DNA of 64,000 nt from Vreelandella profundi (GTDB taxonomy: Bacteria; Pseudomonadota; Gammaproteobacteria; Pseudomonadales; Halomonadaceae): contig NZ_CP077941.1 in assembly GCF_019722725.1 (NCBI RefSeq), forward strand, positions 2,232,001 through 2,296,000, written 5' to 3'. This document shows positions 9,750 through 20,273 of this stretch, one piece after another (position 1 is the stretch's first letter; each line of letters begins with the position of its first letter). Made by a program: the position numbers and the translations under genes. The notes under the pieces are model-generated. The model saw only the letters and a program-made list of their open reading frames with translations, did not search any database and had not been told where the DNA came from.

Positions 9750-11240
9750 TTAAAGGTTGTCTAACCCACGTTCAGCCATGGCCACTGCGCGGAAAATCGC
9801 GCGCCCCTTATTAAGCGTCTCCTGCCATTCCATTTCGGGAACCGAGTCAGCCACAATGCCTGCTCCGGCCTGAACATGCAGCTGGCCGTCTTTAATCACC
9901 GCGGTACGAATGGCAATCGCAGTGTCCATATTGCCATGCCAAGATAAATACCCCACCGCCCCAGAATAAATACCCCGCTTAACCGGCTCAACCTCATCAA
10001 TTATTTCTAACGCGCGAATTTTAGGCGCCCCGGAAACCGTTCCTGCGGGGAAAGTGGCGCGCAGCGCGTCCATCGCCGTCAGGCCCGGCTTTAGCTGTCC
10101 GGTCACGTTGGAAACGATATGCATCACATGCGAATAACGCTCAACGACCATCTGATCAGTGACTTCAACACTGCCGGTTTTACAAATTCTGCCGACGTCA
10201 TTGCGCCCTAGGTCGATCAGCATGAGATGTTCCGCGAGCTCTTTAGGGTCCGCCAGCAGCTCTGCTTCTAAGGCGTCGTCCTCTTCCTCGGTTTTGCCGC
10301 GCTTGCGGGTACCGGCAATCGGCCGTACGGTCACCTCACCGTCTTCCATCCGGGTTAAGATTTCCGGTGACGAGCCCACCACGTGATGGTCACCCAAGTT
10401 AAAGAAAAACATGTAGGGCGATGGATTTAGGCTGCGCAATGCGCGGTACAGGTCTAACGGCGACGCCTGATAAGGAATCGACATACGCTGGGAAGGTACG
10501 CACTGCATGATGTCCCCCGCCAATACGTACTCTTTAATTTTATCAACGGCGGCCTTAAAGCCGTCTTCGGTAAAACCAGAGTTAAAGTCACTCTCCTGCA
10601 CGGGCTGTCGGTCGCTGCCGGCATTATTAGGGCTGATGTGCGCTTCGCGCAGGCGGGTCTCAACATGTTTCAAATGCGTTTGAGCACGCTCTAGGGCATC
10701 TGGCTTGGCAGGATCAACGTGGGTCCAGATGGTAAGACGTCCAGAAAGATTGTCGAATACCACAAAGTCATTGCACACCATGAGCAGAATATCAGGCACT
10801 TTTAGCGGGTCAGGCTTATCTGCGCCGCCGCGCAGACGCGGCTCAATATAGCGAATTGTGTCGTAGCCAAAGTAGCCGACTAGCCCGCCGTCAAAACGCG
10901 GCTGATCATCTAATTTGGGCACTTTAAAACGGCTCTGGAATGTTTCAATCCACGCGAGGGGATCTTCCACTTCGGCGACGCCAACGGTTTCACCCTCGTT
11001 GATGTGGTGCACCGTAAAGCCACGCACTTCAATGCGCTCATGGCTAGGCAGCCCAATCATGGAATAACGACCCCACTTTTCACCGCCTTGCACGGACTCA
11101 AATAAGAACGTCCAGGGTGTATTGGCGAGCTTTAAATAAGTGGAGAGCGGCGTATCTAAATCTGCCAGCACATCACGCGAAACAGGGATTCGGTTGTAGC
11201 CTGCCTGGCTAAGCGCTTGAAAACGTTCTGGGGTCATCAT
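9750..11240 (-). CDS. trpE: Anthranilate synthase component I
   Basis: Converts chorismate plus ammonia (from TrpG) to anthranilate. 496 residues. The N-terminal regulatory region carries [16 protein letters not shown], the tryptophan-inhibition element. The chorismate-binding C-terminal half has [33 protein letters not shown]-like [17 protein letters not shown] and the closing GAGIVADS. Its ATG overlaps the stop of gph as ATGA (11240-11237), so the two are translationally coupled. The gene ends 10 bases from the convergent metal-binding protein gene. Confidence 0.97.
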   Translation of the reverse strand: MMTPERFQALSQAGYNRIPVSRDVLADLDTPLSTYLKLANTPWTFLFESVQGGEKWGRYSMIGLPSHERIEVRGFTVHHINEGETVGVAEVEDPLAWIETFQSRFKVPKLDDQPRFDGGLVGYFGYDTIRYIEPRLRGGADKPDPLKVPDILLMVCNDFVVFDNLSGRLTIWTHVDPAKPDALERAQTHLKHVETRLREAHISPNNAGSDRQPVQESDFNSGFTEDGFKAAVDKIKEYVLAGDIMQCVPSQRMSIPYQASPLDLYRALRSLNPSPYMFFFNLGDHHVVGSSPEILTRMEDGEVTVRPIAGTRKRGKTEEEDDALEAELLADPKELAEHLMLIDLGRNDVGRICKTGSVEVTDQMVVERYSHVMHIVSNVTGQLKPGLTAMDALRATFPAGTVSGAPKIRALEIIDEVEPVKRGIYSGAVGYLSWHGNMDTAIAIRTAVIKDGQLHVQAGAGIVADSVPEMEWQETLNKGRAIFRAVAMAERGLDNL

Positions 11241-11959
11241 GAAGCGGTCCTTGTCGCATGGGGTGCGGTCATCAGCAATTCGGTTAACGAACTGACTACC
11301 AGGTCGGGGTGACTGTGCTCAATCGGCTCGCCGTGATTATAACCATAGGGCAGCGCGATCGTCGTAAAGCCCGCCGCTTTACCCGCAGCCACATCATGGC
11401 GCGAGTCGCCGACCATGACGCACTCAGAAGGGGATATTTGACACTTATCAGCGGCGCTCAGCAGCGGCAACGGGTGGGGTTTCTTTTCAGCCAGCGAATC
11501 ACCGCCAATCCAAAGCGTGAAATAATCGATTAACTTGAAGTGGTTAAGCAGCGGCTCAATAAAACGCTCAGGCTTATTAGTGATTAATACCAGTGTCATG
11601 CCGTGCTGATGCAGCGCCTGAAGCGTTTGGATAACCCCCGGATAGAGCGTCGTGAGAGCATTGGGCGCGGCGCCATAATGTTTTATAAAAGCCTCATACG
11701 CGCGCTCTTGAAGCGCTGACTCTGTCGCCTCTTCCCCCGCCCAAGCCAAGGCTCGCTGCACTAATACAGATGCCCCGTTACCCACCCAGTTGCGCACCTC
11801 GTCTTCACTCGGCTCGCGCAGCCCTAAATCACGCAAGGTCCGCATGACGGCGATCGCAAGATCTGGCACGGAATCAATCAACGTGCCATCCAGATCGAAC
11901 GCAATCAGTCGTTTGTCCTGTAGCACTGAATGTAATGTCGAGTGTCGTATTGAATGCAC
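11237..11959 (-). CDS. gph: Phosphoglycolate phosphatase (HAD family)
   Basis: Dephosphorylates 2-phosphoglycolate, a by-product of DNA end repair. 240 residues. HAD motifs are in order: [10 protein letters not shown] (motif I, nucleophile Asp), VLITNKP (motif II), and [16 protein letters not shown] (motif IV). It starts at a GTG (11959-11957) preceded by GAGAGGG; there is no internal ATG before motif I. It is coupled to trpE by a 4-base overlap. The gph-trpE pairing near rpe is common in gammaproteobacteria. Confidence 0.93.
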   Translation of the reverse strand: MHSIRHSTLHSVLQDKRLIAFDLDGTLIDSVPDLAIAVMRTLRDLGLREPSEDEVRNWVGNGASVLVQRALAWAGEEATESALQERAYEAFIKHYGAAPNALTTLYPGVIQTLQALHQHGMTLVLITNKPERFIEPLLNHFKLIDYFTLWIGGDSLAEKKPHPLPLLSAADKCQISPSECVMVGDSRHDVAAGKAAGFTTIALPYGYNHGEPIEHSHPDLVVSSLTELLMTAPHATRTAS

Positions 11960-12097
11960 CTTGATTGCCCTCTCACTTCATTCGCTGCTGAAAATCTTTC
12001 GTTAGCCACCTATCTTACTCGCTCTAGGCCAACTTTCGCATTAGTCAGAAGCTGAAGAAACTTCTATGCTATGGCTAATTTAGCCATGGAGGTAATA

Positions 12098-13396
12098 ATG
12101 ACCACTCCCACCATTGTGATTGTCGGCGGCGGCGCGGGCGGTTTAGCCCTTGCAACACGTTTAGGCCGTACCTTAGGTAAGCGCAAACGAGCAGAAATCG
12201 TGCTGCTTGATCGTGACACCACCCATGTTTGGAAACCGCTGCTCCATGAATTAGCGACCGGCGTGCTTAATTCCAGCATGGATGAGGTGGATTATCGCGG
12301 GCACTCGTCGGCCCATTTCTACCGCTTTCAGCGTGGCTCACTAACGGGCATCAATCGTGAAAAGCAATTGTTGCAGTTAGCATCGATTCACGATGAGGAC
12401 GGCGTCGAAGTACTCCCCGCCAGGGAGCTTTCGTATGACTATTTAGTAATGGCGCTAGGCAGCATTTCCAACGACTTCGGCACCCCTGGCGTTGCTGAGC
12501 ATTGCCACTTTATCGATTCGCCACAGCAGGCCAAAGCCTTCCAACGCGACATGATCAATACCTTTTTGCGCTACACCGATCCGACTCTGCGCCAGCATAC
12601 ACAGCTGACCATCGGCATCGTCGGCGGTGGCGCAACCGGGGTAGAGCTGGCGGCAGAGCTGTTTGATGCCTCACGCATGCTGAATGCCTACGGCGTGACG
12701 TCATTAGATCATCAGACAATTAGCGTTCACTTATTGGAAGCAGCGCCGCGTTTGCTACCAGGCCTTTCTGAGCGAATCAGCCAGACGGTTAAAACTGAGC
12801 TTGAAAGCATGGGCGTGACCGTCCACACCAACACCGCCATTAAAGAAGCCCAGGCGCATCAGCTGGTAACCAATGACGGAGAAGTGATCGAAACGGATAT
12901 CAATGTGTGGGCAGCCGGCATTAAAGCACCGCCATTTCTGGCGGAACTCGGGCTGACGACCAACAATAAAAACCAAATCAACGTAGCCACCACGTTACAA
13001 AGCGTCGACGACGAGAGAATCTTTGCCCTCGGCGACTGCGCGAGCTGCCCGATGGGTGAAAGCGGTACGGTGCCACCTCGTGCACAGGCGGCCCACCAGC
13101 AGGCAACGCTACTTGCCAAAAATTTGGTCAATCATTTAGCCGGCAAGCCGCTTGCTGACTTCCGCTACCGTGACCATGGCTCGCTGGTATCGCTTGCGCG
13201 CTACGACGCGGTGGGCAATTTAATGCGCAGCTCGGCCTCCAAAGGGCTATTTTTAGAAGGCTGGCTGGCTCGCCAGGCTTACGCCTCGCTGTACCGCATG
13301 CACCAGCTTTCTATTCACGGGGCGCCGAAAACAGGGCTGTCTTGGCTAGTAGACAAACTCAATCGCTATTTAAAACCGCGTATGAAGCTGCACTAA
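12098..13396 (+). CDS. ndh: Type II NADH:quinone oxidoreductase (NDH-2)
   Basis: Membrane-associated flavoprotein that oxidises NADH and reduces quinone without pumping protons. 432 residues (E. coli Ndh 434). It has two dinucleotide folds: IVIVGGGAGGLALATRLG at the N-terminus (FAD) and IGIVGGGATGVELAAEL (NADH), then the FAD motif IFALGDCA and a C-terminal amphipathic helix region. The start is the ATG at 12098 with GGAGGT at 12088-12093. An earlier in-frame ATG at 12071 is rejected. It is inserted in the opposite orientation between gph-trpE and rpe, genes often contiguous in relatives. Confidence 0.93.
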   Translation: MTTPTIVIVGGGAGGLALATRLGRTLGKRKRAEIVLLDRDTTHVWKPLLHELATGVLNSSMDEVDYRGHSSAHFYRFQRGSLTGINREKQLLQLASIHDEDGVEVLPARELSYDYLVMALGSISNDFGTPGVAEHCHFIDSPQQAKAFQRDMINTFLRYTDPTLRQHTQLTIGIVGGGATGVELAAELFDASRMLNAYGVTSLDHQTISVHLLEAAPRLLPGLSERISQTVKTELESMGVTVHTNTAIKEAQAHQLVTNDGEVIETDINVWAAGIKAPPFLAELGLTTNNKNQINVATTLQSVDDERIFALGDCASCPMGESGTVPPRAQAAHQQATLLAKNLVNHLAGKPLADFRYRDHGSLVSLARYDAVGNLMRSSASKGLFLEGWLARQAYASLYRMHQLSIHGAPKTGLSWLVDKLNRYLKPRMKLH

Positions 13397-13416
13397 ACGC
13401 CCCGCTATATTTTCGT

Positions 13417-14112
13417 TTACGCCTTTGCCAGCGCTGCGCGCAGCTGCTTGATGACCGTATCGTAGCCGTGCGGATCGCTGGCCTGGTGAGCGCTGAAGAT
13501 AGCTGACCCAGCCACAAAGGTATCGGCACCCGCGGCGGCAATATCGGCGATATTGTCTACCTTCACGCCGCCATCGATCTCCAGGCGAATAGCATAAGGA
13601 GAGGCATCGATGCGCGCGCGGGCTTCGCGCAGCTTGTCCAGCGTGCCAGGAATAAAGGACTGGCCACCAAAGCCTGGATTGACGCTCATTAACAGCACCA
13701 TATCGACTTTATCCATCACGTAGTCGAGGTAGGAAAGCGGCGTGGCCGGATTAAATACCAGTCCCGCTTTACATCCACCGTCGCGAATAAGCTGCAGCGA
13801 GCGATCCACGTGCTCAGAAGCTTCCGGATGAAACGTAATGTAGCTTGCCCCCGCGTCGATAAAATCATTAATCATACGATCGACCGGCTTGACCATTAAA
13901 TGCACATCAATAGGCGCCGTCACGCCGTGCTTGCGTAGCGCTTTGCACACCATGGGTCCAATGGTCAGATTGGGCACGTAATGATTGTCCATCACGTCAA
14001 AGTGAACTACATCCGCACCAGCAGCCAGCACGTTATCTACTTCCTCACCCAGCCGGGCAAAATTAGCCGATAAAATAGAAGGGGCAATTAAAAAATCCTG
14101 CTCAGCGGTCAT
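13417..14112 (-). CDS. rpe: Ribulose-phosphate 3-epimerase
   Basis: Interconverts ribulose 5-phosphate and xylulose 5-phosphate in the pentose phosphate pathway. It is a 231-residue TIM barrel with all signatures: [25 protein letters not shown] (metal His and Asp), DVHLMV (metal His), [10 protein letters not shown] and LEIDGGV (catalytic Asp). ATG at 14112-14110. It converges on ndh with a 20-base gap. Confidence 0.97.
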   Translation of the reverse strand: MTAEQDFLIAPSILSANFARLGEEVDNVLAAGADVVHFDVMDNHYVPNLTIGPMVCKALRKHGVTAPIDVHLMVKPVDRMINDFIDAGASYITFHPEASEHVDRSLQLIRDGGCKAGLVFNPATPLSYLDYVMDKVDMVLLMSVNPGFGGQSFIPGTLDKLREARARIDASPYAIRLEIDGGVKVDNIADIAAAGADTFVAGSAIFSAHQASDPHGYDTVIKQLRAALAKA

Positions 14113-14254
14113 ATTCCAATCCTGCTTATTAATCAGTAGACGAGATTAGCTCCCCCGAATGCCTGTGGGCACAGGCAAGAAAGCATAGCCAGCTGCCTAT
14201 CTTACCAGAGCCAAACCCCAGCCACTTATACGCAGCGGCGCAGATTATCAGGCA

Positions 14255-14275
14255 TATATTCTTAAATAGAATATA
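14255..14275. promoter_or_regulatory. Candidate LysR-type (CysB) operator before the sulfate importer
   Basis: A 21-bp dyad with 8-bp perfect arms (TATATTCT/AGAATATA) around a 5-base AT centre, containing ATTC-N7-GAAT of the LysR T-N11-A type. It lies 85 bases upstream of the sbp-type ATG at 14360. CysB, a LysR regulator, is the usual activator of sulfate uptake genes, so it is the natural candidate; the assignment is inference. The rest of 14113-14359 holds only a small 6-bp hairpin at 14161-14176. Confidence 0.4.
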
Positions 14276-14359
14276 AAGCATGATTGTAATTCCACATTGA
14301 TAGATTTAACCTTGCCAATATTGCGTTTCTAAGCGCTTACCGCTCAAAGGAGTTTATCA

Positions 14360-15370
14360 ATGTCAATGCCAACCATTTTCAGCCGCAGCCTGATTGCCAT
14401 CGCGCTAGGCGTTACCGTGAGTGGTACGGTAACAGCGCAAGAGCGTGAACTGCTCAACTCATCGTTCGACGTTGCTCGAGAGCTGTTTGCCGCTATCAAC
14501 CCAGAGTTTCAAGCGAAGTGGCAAGAAGAGCACGGCGAAGAAATTGAGATTAGCCAGTCGCATGGCGGCTCTTCTGCCCAGGCGCGCGCCATTTTGCAAG
14601 GGCTACGTGCGGATGTGGTGACGTTTAACCAAGTGACCGATGTTCAGGTGCTCGCAGATGCCGGGCTGGTCGCCGAAGACTGGCAGCAGGCCTTCGAAAA
14701 CAATGCGTCTCCCTATTACTCCACGACGGCTTTCTTGGTGCGTAAAGGCAATCCCAAGGGGATTGAAAGCTGGGACGACTTGGTGCAAGAAGACGTATCA
14801 ATGGTCTTTCCGAATCCCAAAACGTCCGGCAATGGCCGCTACACCTATTTAGCGGCATGGGGGTTTGCCGATAACGAGTTCGATGGCGATGAAGAACAAA
14901 TTGAAGACTTCATGCGTACGTTCTTAGCCAATGTTGCCGTATTTGATACCGGCGGCCGTGGTGCAACCACCAGCTTTATCGAGCGCGACATTGGCGATGT
15001 GCTGATTAGCTTTGAGTCTGAGGTAAACAATATTCGACGTGAATACGGCAGCGACGATTACGAAGTGATCGTACCGCCGATAAGCGTTCTAGCTGAATTT
15101 CCTGTCGCCGTGGTAGAAGAAAACGCTGAGCGTAATGGCAACAGTGACTTAGCGCAAAGCTACTTAGACTACCTGTACACAGAAGAGGCTCAGCGCCAGC
15201 TGGCGGGCTTCAATTACCGCGTGCACAACGAAGCCGTGGTGGCAGAATTCGCTGACCAATTCCCGGAAATTGAGTTATTAAAAGTAGAAGACGTGTTTGG
15301 TAGCTGGGATCAAGTCATGGACACTCACTTTGGCAGCGGTGGCGTTCTTGATCAGCTACAGCGCCGCTAA
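14360..15370 (+). CDS. Sulfate ABC transporter substrate-binding protein
   Basis: Periplasmic sulfate-binding receptor (Sbp/CysP family), 336 residues with an N-terminal signal peptide ending near VTAQE. Family stretches are [54 protein letters not shown] and [12 protein letters not shown], which form the anion pocket. It is the first gene of a four-gene import operon; AAAGGAG sits about 7 bases before the ATG. The sequence does not distinguish Sbp (sulfate) from CysP (thiosulfate). Confidence 0.93.
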   Translation: MSMPTIFSRSLIAIALGVTVSGTVTAQERELLNSSFDVARELFAAINPEFQAKWQEEHGEEIEISQSHGGSSAQARAILQGLRADVVTFNQVTDVQVLADAGLVAEDWQQAFENNASPYYSTTAFLVRKGNPKGIESWDDLVQEDVSMVFPNPKTSGNGRYTYLAAWGFADNEFDGDEEQIEDFMRTFLANVAVFDTGGRGATTSFIERDIGDVLISFESEVNNIRREYGSDDYEVIVPPISVLAEFPVAVVEENAERNGNSDLAQSYLDYLYTEEAQRQLAGFNYRVHNEAVVAEFADQFPEIELLKVEDVFGSWDQVMDTHFGSGGVLDQLQRR

Positions 15371-15396
15371 TAACTATCTATGAGCAAGCCTCAACT

Positions 15397-16251
15397 ATGA
15401 GTCAACTCGCATCTTGGCGAACCGGCAGCACACGCGTGCTGCCGGGCTTTGGCCTGTCTATGGGTATCAGCGTGCTATTCATCTCGCTGGTGCTGCTGCT
15501 ACCGATTACCGGCCTGTTCGGACAGTTAGCGAAGCTTAGCCTTGCCGAGTATTGGGCGATCATCACCGAAGGACGCGTGGTGGCAAGCTATATGGTCACC
15601 ATCGGCGCTGCGGCCGTGGCGGCGCTGATTAACGCCGTATTTGGACTGTTACTCGCGTGGGTACTGGTACGCTATGAGTTTCCTGGCAAGCGCTTGCTAG
15701 ACGCGCTGATGGACCTGCCCTTTGCGCTGCCTACCGCCGTTGCCGGCATTACGCTGGCCACGCTTTACGCCAGCAGCGGTTGGATGGGCCGGTTACTCGA
15801 GCCACTGGGCTTTCAAGTTGCCTACACCTGGGTAGGCATTGCGCTCGCCATGGCATTTACCAGTATTCCGTTTGTTGTTCGGACCGTTCAACCGGTGCTA
15901 GAAGATCTGCCAATTGAAGTCGACGAAGCGGCTATGTCGCTAGGCGCAACGGATTCTGTCGCCTTTCGTCGCGTCATCATGCCTCACCTGTGGCCTGCGC
16001 TAGTGACCGGCACGGGGCTTGCCTTTGTGCGCTCGCTAGGCGAGTTCGGTGCGATTATTTTTATCGCTGGCAATATGCCTTACGAAACAGAAATCACCGC
16101 GCTGATGATCTTCGTCAAACTGCAAGAATATGATTACGCAGGAGCGTCTGCGATTGCGTCAGTGGTGCTATTTGTATCGTTGGCCCTGCTACTGGCCATT
16201 AATATTTGGCAGGGCCGTTTTGTGCGCCGCCTGCACGGAGGGAAAGGATAA
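15397..16251 (+). CDS. cysT: Sulfate ABC transporter permease CysT
   Basis: Inner-membrane channel half of the sulfate/thiosulfate importer (also named CysU). 284 residues with about six hydrophobic segments. The ABC-permease EAA loop is seen at DEAAMSLGATDSVAFRRVIMP, which docks onto CysA, and the conserved DLPFALPTAVAGITLATLY and RSLGEFGA motifs are present. Its stop TAA overlaps the cysW ATG (TAATG), implying coupled translation. Confidence 0.94.
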   Translation: MSQLASWRTGSTRVLPGFGLSMGISVLFISLVLLLPITGLFGQLAKLSLAEYWAIITEGRVVASYMVTIGAAAVAALINAVFGLLLAWVLVRYEFPGKRLLDALMDLPFALPTAVAGITLATLYASSGWMGRLLEPLGFQVAYTWVGIALAMAFTSIPFVVRTVQPVLEDLPIEVDEAAMSLGATDSVAFRRVIMPHLWPALVTGTGLAFVRSLGEFGAIIFIAGNMPYETEITALMIFVKLQEYDYAGASAIASVVLFVSLALLLAINIWQGRFVRRLHGGKG

Positions 16252-17078
16252 TGCATCGAATTGGGGATTCGCCACTTATCCGGCGCCTGTTAGTGGGCGC
16301 GGCTCTGCTGCTATCAGCGCTGTTTCTATTGCTGCCACTGATTGCTATTTTTGCCCAGGCGTTTTCGCAAGGTGTGATGGTGTTCTGGGCGAATGTCGGC
16401 AACACCTTTACCCTGCATGCGATTGGCCTCACTCTGATGATTGCGCTGTTAACCATTCCCGTCTGCTTAGTGTTTGGGGTTGCGCTGGCCTGGCTGGTCA
16501 CTCGGTTTAGTTTTCCTGGGCGGCGCATTCTGCAAACGTTAATCGACATTCCCTTTGCAGTATCGCCAGTGGTCGCCGGGCTTATTTATCTGCTGCTTTA
16601 TGGCCGCAACGGTTGGATCGGTAGCTGGCTCGATACTCACGACATTCAATTGATGTTCGCGTGGCCCGGCATTTTGATGGTGACTATTTTTGTTACCTGC
16701 CCTTTCGTTGCCCGAGAGCTTATTCCACTCATGCAGGCCCAGGGCTCTCGCGAAGAAGAAGCGGCTGTCACGCTTGGCGCTTCAGGCTGGACCACGTTTC
16801 GCCGCGTCACGCTGCCCAATATTCGCTGGGCGCTGCTTTACGGTGTCATTCTCACCAACGCCCGTGCAGTAGGCGAATTTGGGGCTGTCTCAGTGGTCTC
16901 AGGGGCTATTCGTGGCAAAACGAATACCCTGCCACTGCATCTTGAGCAGCTCTATCAGGATTACAACGCCGTGGGCGCATTTGCCTGCGCAGCGTTACTC
17001 GCATTCATTGCCCTACTCACGCTCGCGGCCAAGGCTGGGCTGGAATGGCGCGCATCGCGCCGGGAGGCATTCGCATGA
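16251..17078 (+). CDS. cysW: Sulfate ABC transporter permease CysW
   Basis: Second channel subunit of the sulfate importer, 275 residues, paralogous to CysT. Landmarks are [20 protein letters not shown], the EAA loop [22 protein letters not shown] and [14 protein letters not shown]. Start chosen at the ATG at 16251 (GGAGGGAAAGG just upstream, overlapping the cysT stop) rather than an in-frame start 45 bases earlier inside cysT. Its stop overlaps cysA as ATGA. Confidence 0.94.
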   Translation: MHRIGDSPLIRRLLVGAALLLSALFLLLPLIAIFAQAFSQGVMVFWANVGNTFTLHAIGLTLMIALLTIPVCLVFGVALAWLVTRFSFPGRRILQTLIDIPFAVSPVVAGLIYLLLYGRNGWIGSWLDTHDIQLMFAWPGILMVTIFVTCPFVARELIPLMQAQGSREEEAAVTLGASGWTTFRRVTLPNIRWALLYGVILTNARAVGEFGAVSVVSGAIRGKTNTLPLHLEQLYQDYNAVGAFACAALLAFIALLTLAAKAGLEWRASRREAFA

Positions 17079-18169
17079 GCATCCGTTTACATAATATTGC
17101 CAAGCATTTCGGCAGCACCCAAGCCTTAGAGCCTATCAATTTAGATATTCATGAGGGCGAACTGGTCGGCCTACTAGGGCCATCAGGGTCCGGCAAAACC
17201 ACTTTGCTGCGTATTATTGCGGGCTTGGAAAATGCCGACCACTCTGCACAGCCGGGTAAAATTCTGTTTGGCGAACGCGACGTAACCAATGTGCATGTGC
17301 GCGATCGGCGCATTGGTTTTGTGTTTCAGCACTATGCGCTGTTTCGCCATATGAGCGTGTATGACAACGTGGCGTTTGGGCTGACCGTTCTGCCGCGCAA
17401 ACGTCGCCCTAGTAGCGGCGAGATTCGCGCCCGAGTGTTTAGATTGCTGGAAATGGTCAAATTGGAGCATCTAGCAAACCGCTACCCTGCCCAGCTTTCA
17501 GGTGGCCAGCAGCAGCGCGTTTCGCTGGCTCGCGCCCTGGCGGTCGAGCCTGAGGTACTGCTATTGGATGAGCCGTTTGGCGCCCTAGACGCCAAGGTGC
17601 GCCAAGAGCTGCGCCGCTGGCTGCGTCATTTACACGACGAGCTCAACTTCACCAGCGTATTTGTGACCCACGATCAGGAAGAAGCGTTGGAGTTGTCTGA
17701 CCGCGTCGTGGTCATGAGCAACGGCCGTATCGAGCAGATTGATACGCCCGATGAGCTTTACCGCGCCCCTAAAAATCGCTTTGTGTTTGAGTTCCTGGGC
17801 GACGTTAATCACCTAGAAGGTAACGTCAGTAATGGCGTATTAACCTGCGGCGACGCCTATTGGCACGTTGACCTGCCGGATGGCCATGAGGAACTACTGC
17901 TACGACCCCACGAAGTGCGATTAACGGAGCAGCCCACATCAGAAAGTCATCTGCCGGTCACCATTACAGCGATATCGCCAGTAGGGGCTGAAGTGCGCGT
18001 CGAGTTAGAGGCCGATTGGCTAGCCCAGCCTTGGCTGGCCACCGTGCGCCATACTGACTTTGAGCACTTGGCACTGCGCCGCGGGCAGCGCTTATTCGCC
18101 CACCCGCGTCACTGGCGACGCTTCCCCAAGGCGGCGTTGAATACAGAGCAACAAACACACTTAGCTTGA
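17075..18169 (+). CDS. cysA: Sulfate ABC transporter ATP-binding protein CysA
   Basis: Cytoplasmic ATPase powering CysTW. 364 residues. Walker [14 protein letters not shown]-loop in FVFQHYALF, signature [15 protein letters not shown], Walker [13 protein letters not shown] and the H-loop VTHDQEEA are all intact. A C-terminal TOBE-like domain of about 120 residues follows (from about residue 240). The start is the ATG at 17075, overlapping the cysW stop by 4 bases; GGGAGG lies 7-8 bases before it. Confidence 0.95.
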   Translation: MSIRLHNIAKHFGSTQALEPINLDIHEGELVGLLGPSGSGKTTLLRIIAGLENADHSAQPGKILFGERDVTNVHVRDRRIGFVFQHYALFRHMSVYDNVAFGLTVLPRKRRPSSGEIRARVFRLLEMVKLEHLANRYPAQLSGGQQQRVSLARALAVEPEVLLLDEPFGALDAKVRQELRRWLRHLHDELNFTSVFVTHDQEEALELSDRVVVMSNGRIEQIDTPDELYRAPKNRFVFEFLGDVNHLEGNVSNGVLTCGDAYWHVDLPDGHEELLLRPHEVRLTEQPTSESHLPVTITAISPVGAEVRVELEADWLAQPWLATVRHTDFEHLALRRGQRLFAHPRHWRRFPKAALNTEQQTHLA

Positions 18170-18229
18170 GCATACCGCCAACGCTCAGGGCGCGTTATAC
18201 TGGCATTTTAGCCACCGTGGAGGAAGACC

Positions 18230-18823
18230 ATGCTTCGGCGTCAATTTATACGCATGTCAGGCGTACTACTGGCCAGCGCATGGCTAGCCGGCTGTGCTAG
18301 CCCGCAATACTTGCAGCTCAGCCCTGAGCGCAACGCCGATGTGCCGCAAACCGGCTCAGGCCAACAGGTCACGGTGATTGCTCAGGATGGACGCGACAGC
18401 GACATTATCGGCAATCGTGCCGGCGGCAATATGTCGACGGCGCAGATTACGGTTAGCAGCCACGAGCTGATTCCACGTTTGCAGGAAGAGGCCGAGCGCG
18501 CCGTGCGTGACATGGGCTTTAGCCCGACCACCGAGCAGGCCAATGGACGCCCTAGCCTAACGCTAGAACTGGCCAACCTGAACTACGCCCGAGGCGAGAG
18601 CGGCCAGCCGTTAGTCGATGAAGCGCGTCTGGAAGGCGTGTTCCGCGCTATCGCGAAAAACAAGGGCACCACCTACACCGGTACCTATACATCACGCCGC
18701 ACCCAGGGGTACGCGCTTAAGCCTGACGCCGACAGCAATGCGCGCATGCTGAGCGATCTACTCAGTGATGGGATGAATCGTGCGTTTAGCGACCCTGAAC
18801 TAGGTCGATTGCTGGCTCGCTAG
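18230..18823 (+). CDS. YajG-family lipoprotein
   Basis: Predicted lipoprotein of 197 residues. A short signal sequence ends in the lipobox LAGC, giving Cys22 as the lipid-modified residue, then a YajG-like domain (QYLQLSPERNADVP at the start; SLTLELANLNYARGE in the middle). Asp does not follow Cys (it is CAS), so sorting to the outer membrane is expected. Function of the family is not established. GGAGGAAG precedes the ATG. It stands alone, 60 bases after cysA. Confidence 0.82.
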   Translation: MLRRQFIRMSGVLLASAWLAGCASPQYLQLSPERNADVPQTGSGQQVTVIAQDGRDSDIIGNRAGGNMSTAQITVSSHELIPRLQEEAERAVRDMGFSPTTEQANGRPSLTLELANLNYARGESGQPLVDEARLEGVFRAIAKNKGTTYTGTYTSRRTQGYALKPDADSNARMLSDLLSDGMNRAFSDPELGRLLAR

Positions 18824-18854
18824 TCTGTTTATATTACCTCTAGCGTTAATGATA

Positions 18855-18882
18855 CGGGCCACGCCGTTACAAGCGTGGCCCG
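18855..18882. terminator. Hairpin between the yajG-like gene and tpm
   Basis: Perfect 10-bp GC-rich stem (CGGGCCACGC at 18855-18864 with GCGTGGCCCG at 18873-18882) and an 8-base loop. It lies between convergent genes and its right half overlaps the last codons of tpm. T-tails are short on both sides, so termination would be moderate. Confidence 0.5.
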
Positions 18883-19499
18883 CGTCGTTCTAGCGCCCAT
18901 ATACTTTCTGCTCGACCACGCTCATCAGGGCTACCCTGCTCCAAAAACGTTAGCGTAAAGTTAGGCGTAAAAAGACTTTCAATCTCGCTGGCCGGCACGC
19001 TGTAGGGCGGCCCAGCCCCTTCTTCGCTATGTGACAAACTGATCAGCAGGCCTTTGGCACCTGGCGGCACCAATTGAGCAAGATGAAACGCATAGCGCTG
19101 ACGCGTCGCTGGCGGCAGTGCAATGAGCGAAGCACGATCATAAAACGCCCCAATCTCAGCAGCCTGTTGAATGTGCAGATGAAAGAAGTCGCCACACCAT
19201 AGTTCGACGTTGCCTTGCCGGGAAACGGTAAAACCAGCCTGGCTATAGCGTGATACCGCAGTACTGCGCTGAAGCAAAAACTGTTCGATAGCCTCGGGCG
19301 CAAACTCAATACCCAGCACTGGATGGCCTATATCGGCCAACCAACGCATATCGACACTCTTACCACACAGCGGCACCAGCACTTTAGTGTCGACAGCCAC
19401 TTCCAGCGAGGCCCAATGACGCAGCAACGCCGGATGCGACTGCTGCAGATGAAAACCAATTCGCCCTTCTTGCCAACGCTTGCGCCATTGATCGCTCAT
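18867..19499 (-). CDS. tpm: Thiopurine S-methyltransferase
   Basis: SAM-dependent methyltransferase of the TPMT family, which in bacteria acts on thiopurines and on selenium or tellurium oxyanions. 210 residues. Family features are WRKRWQEGRIGFHL at the N-terminus, VPLCGKSVDMRWLADIGHPVLGIEF (SAM site), WCGDFF, YDRASLIALPP and LLISLS. ATG at 19499. The 3' end overlaps the hairpin above. Confidence 0.92.
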   Translation of the reverse strand: MSDQWRKRWQEGRIGFHLQQSHPALLRHWASLEVAVDTKVLVPLCGKSVDMRWLADIGHPVLGIEFAPEAIEQFLLQRSTAVSRYSQAGFTVSRQGNVELWCGDFFHLHIQQAAEIGAFYDRASLIALPPATRQRYAFHLAQLVPPGAKGLLISLSHSEEGAGPPYSVPASEIESLFTPNFTLTFLEQGSPDERGRAESIWALERRGPRL

Positions 19500-19549
19500 T
19501 ATCTAGCCGCCTTGCTGCCTGTATTCACTCAAACGTTTATCCGTGGCGA

Positions 19550-20185
19550 TTAGAACCAACGGTCACGCTTTTTACGACGACGCGGCAGGTGGGGAACAAT
19601 CAGGCCAACCAATAAGCCAGCGCCCGCCACACCACCGCCATACATAAAGTAGCGCATCAGAAGATCTTCTTCCTGAGTCTCTAGGCGGGCCTGAAGCCCT
19701 CTTACCTGCTGGCGCGACGTTTCTGATTGGCTATCGAGCTCTTGGTTACTGGCTTCAAGCTCAGCAATCCGACGCTCACGCACGTCTAGCGTTTCAGTCA
19801 TCGAAGAAACCCGCTGCTCCCAGGCGTCGTTAATGCCATCAAGTTCCGCGGTTAATTCTTCTACCTGGGTTTCTAAAGCAGGCAACTGCTCAACGGCACT
19901 GGGCGTTTGCTGAAGCTCATCGCTCAAAACCCAAACAGCATTGCCATCACCGTTGCGAACGCGCGAGTAATTGCCGCTGGTTTCCAGCACATCAACCTGC
20001 TCACCGGCATTAAGCGTACCAATAATGCGGTAGCCATCGGTCGGGCCGCTACGCACATAGGTGCTAAGCTCATCGGTTACCCACGCCTGACTGTCAGACT
20101 GGGCAGTAGCGTTAATACTCGCCACACTGAGCAAAACACCGGCCGCAGCGGCGTAATAATGAATACGAATTTTATTTACGTGCAT
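19550..20185 (-). CDS. TIGR04211-type SH3 domain membrane protein
   Basis: Envelope protein of 211 residues, like E. coli YgiM. In order: signal peptide (residues 1-29), a bacterial SH3 domain (about 33-95, with YVRSGPTDGYRIIGTLNAGE), a long coiled coil (about 100-175), one membrane helix (about 180-198, GGGVAGAGLLVGLIVP) and a basic tail RRRKKRDRW. Function unknown; the architecture suggests a periplasmic cell-wall or structural role. It is divergent from nothing close; DUF1820 follows upstream on the same strand. Confidence 0.85.
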   Translation of the reverse strand: MHVNKIRIHYYAAAAGVLLSVASINATAQSDSQAWVTDELSTYVRSGPTDGYRIIGTLNAGEQVDVLETSGNYSRVRNGDGNAVWVLSDELQQTPSAVEQLPALETQVEELTAELDGINDAWEQRVSSMTETLDVRERRIAELEASNQELDSQSETSRQQVRGLQARLETQEEDLLMRYFMYGGGVAGAGLLVGLIVPHLPRRRKKRDRWF

Positions 20186-20273
20186 GACATCATGTCCTAG
20201 TTAAAAACGCTGCAAGGCGGACGAAGCCAACAGCGCTTATCGCTTAACTTAGCGGTGCGCTTATCTTATACGC

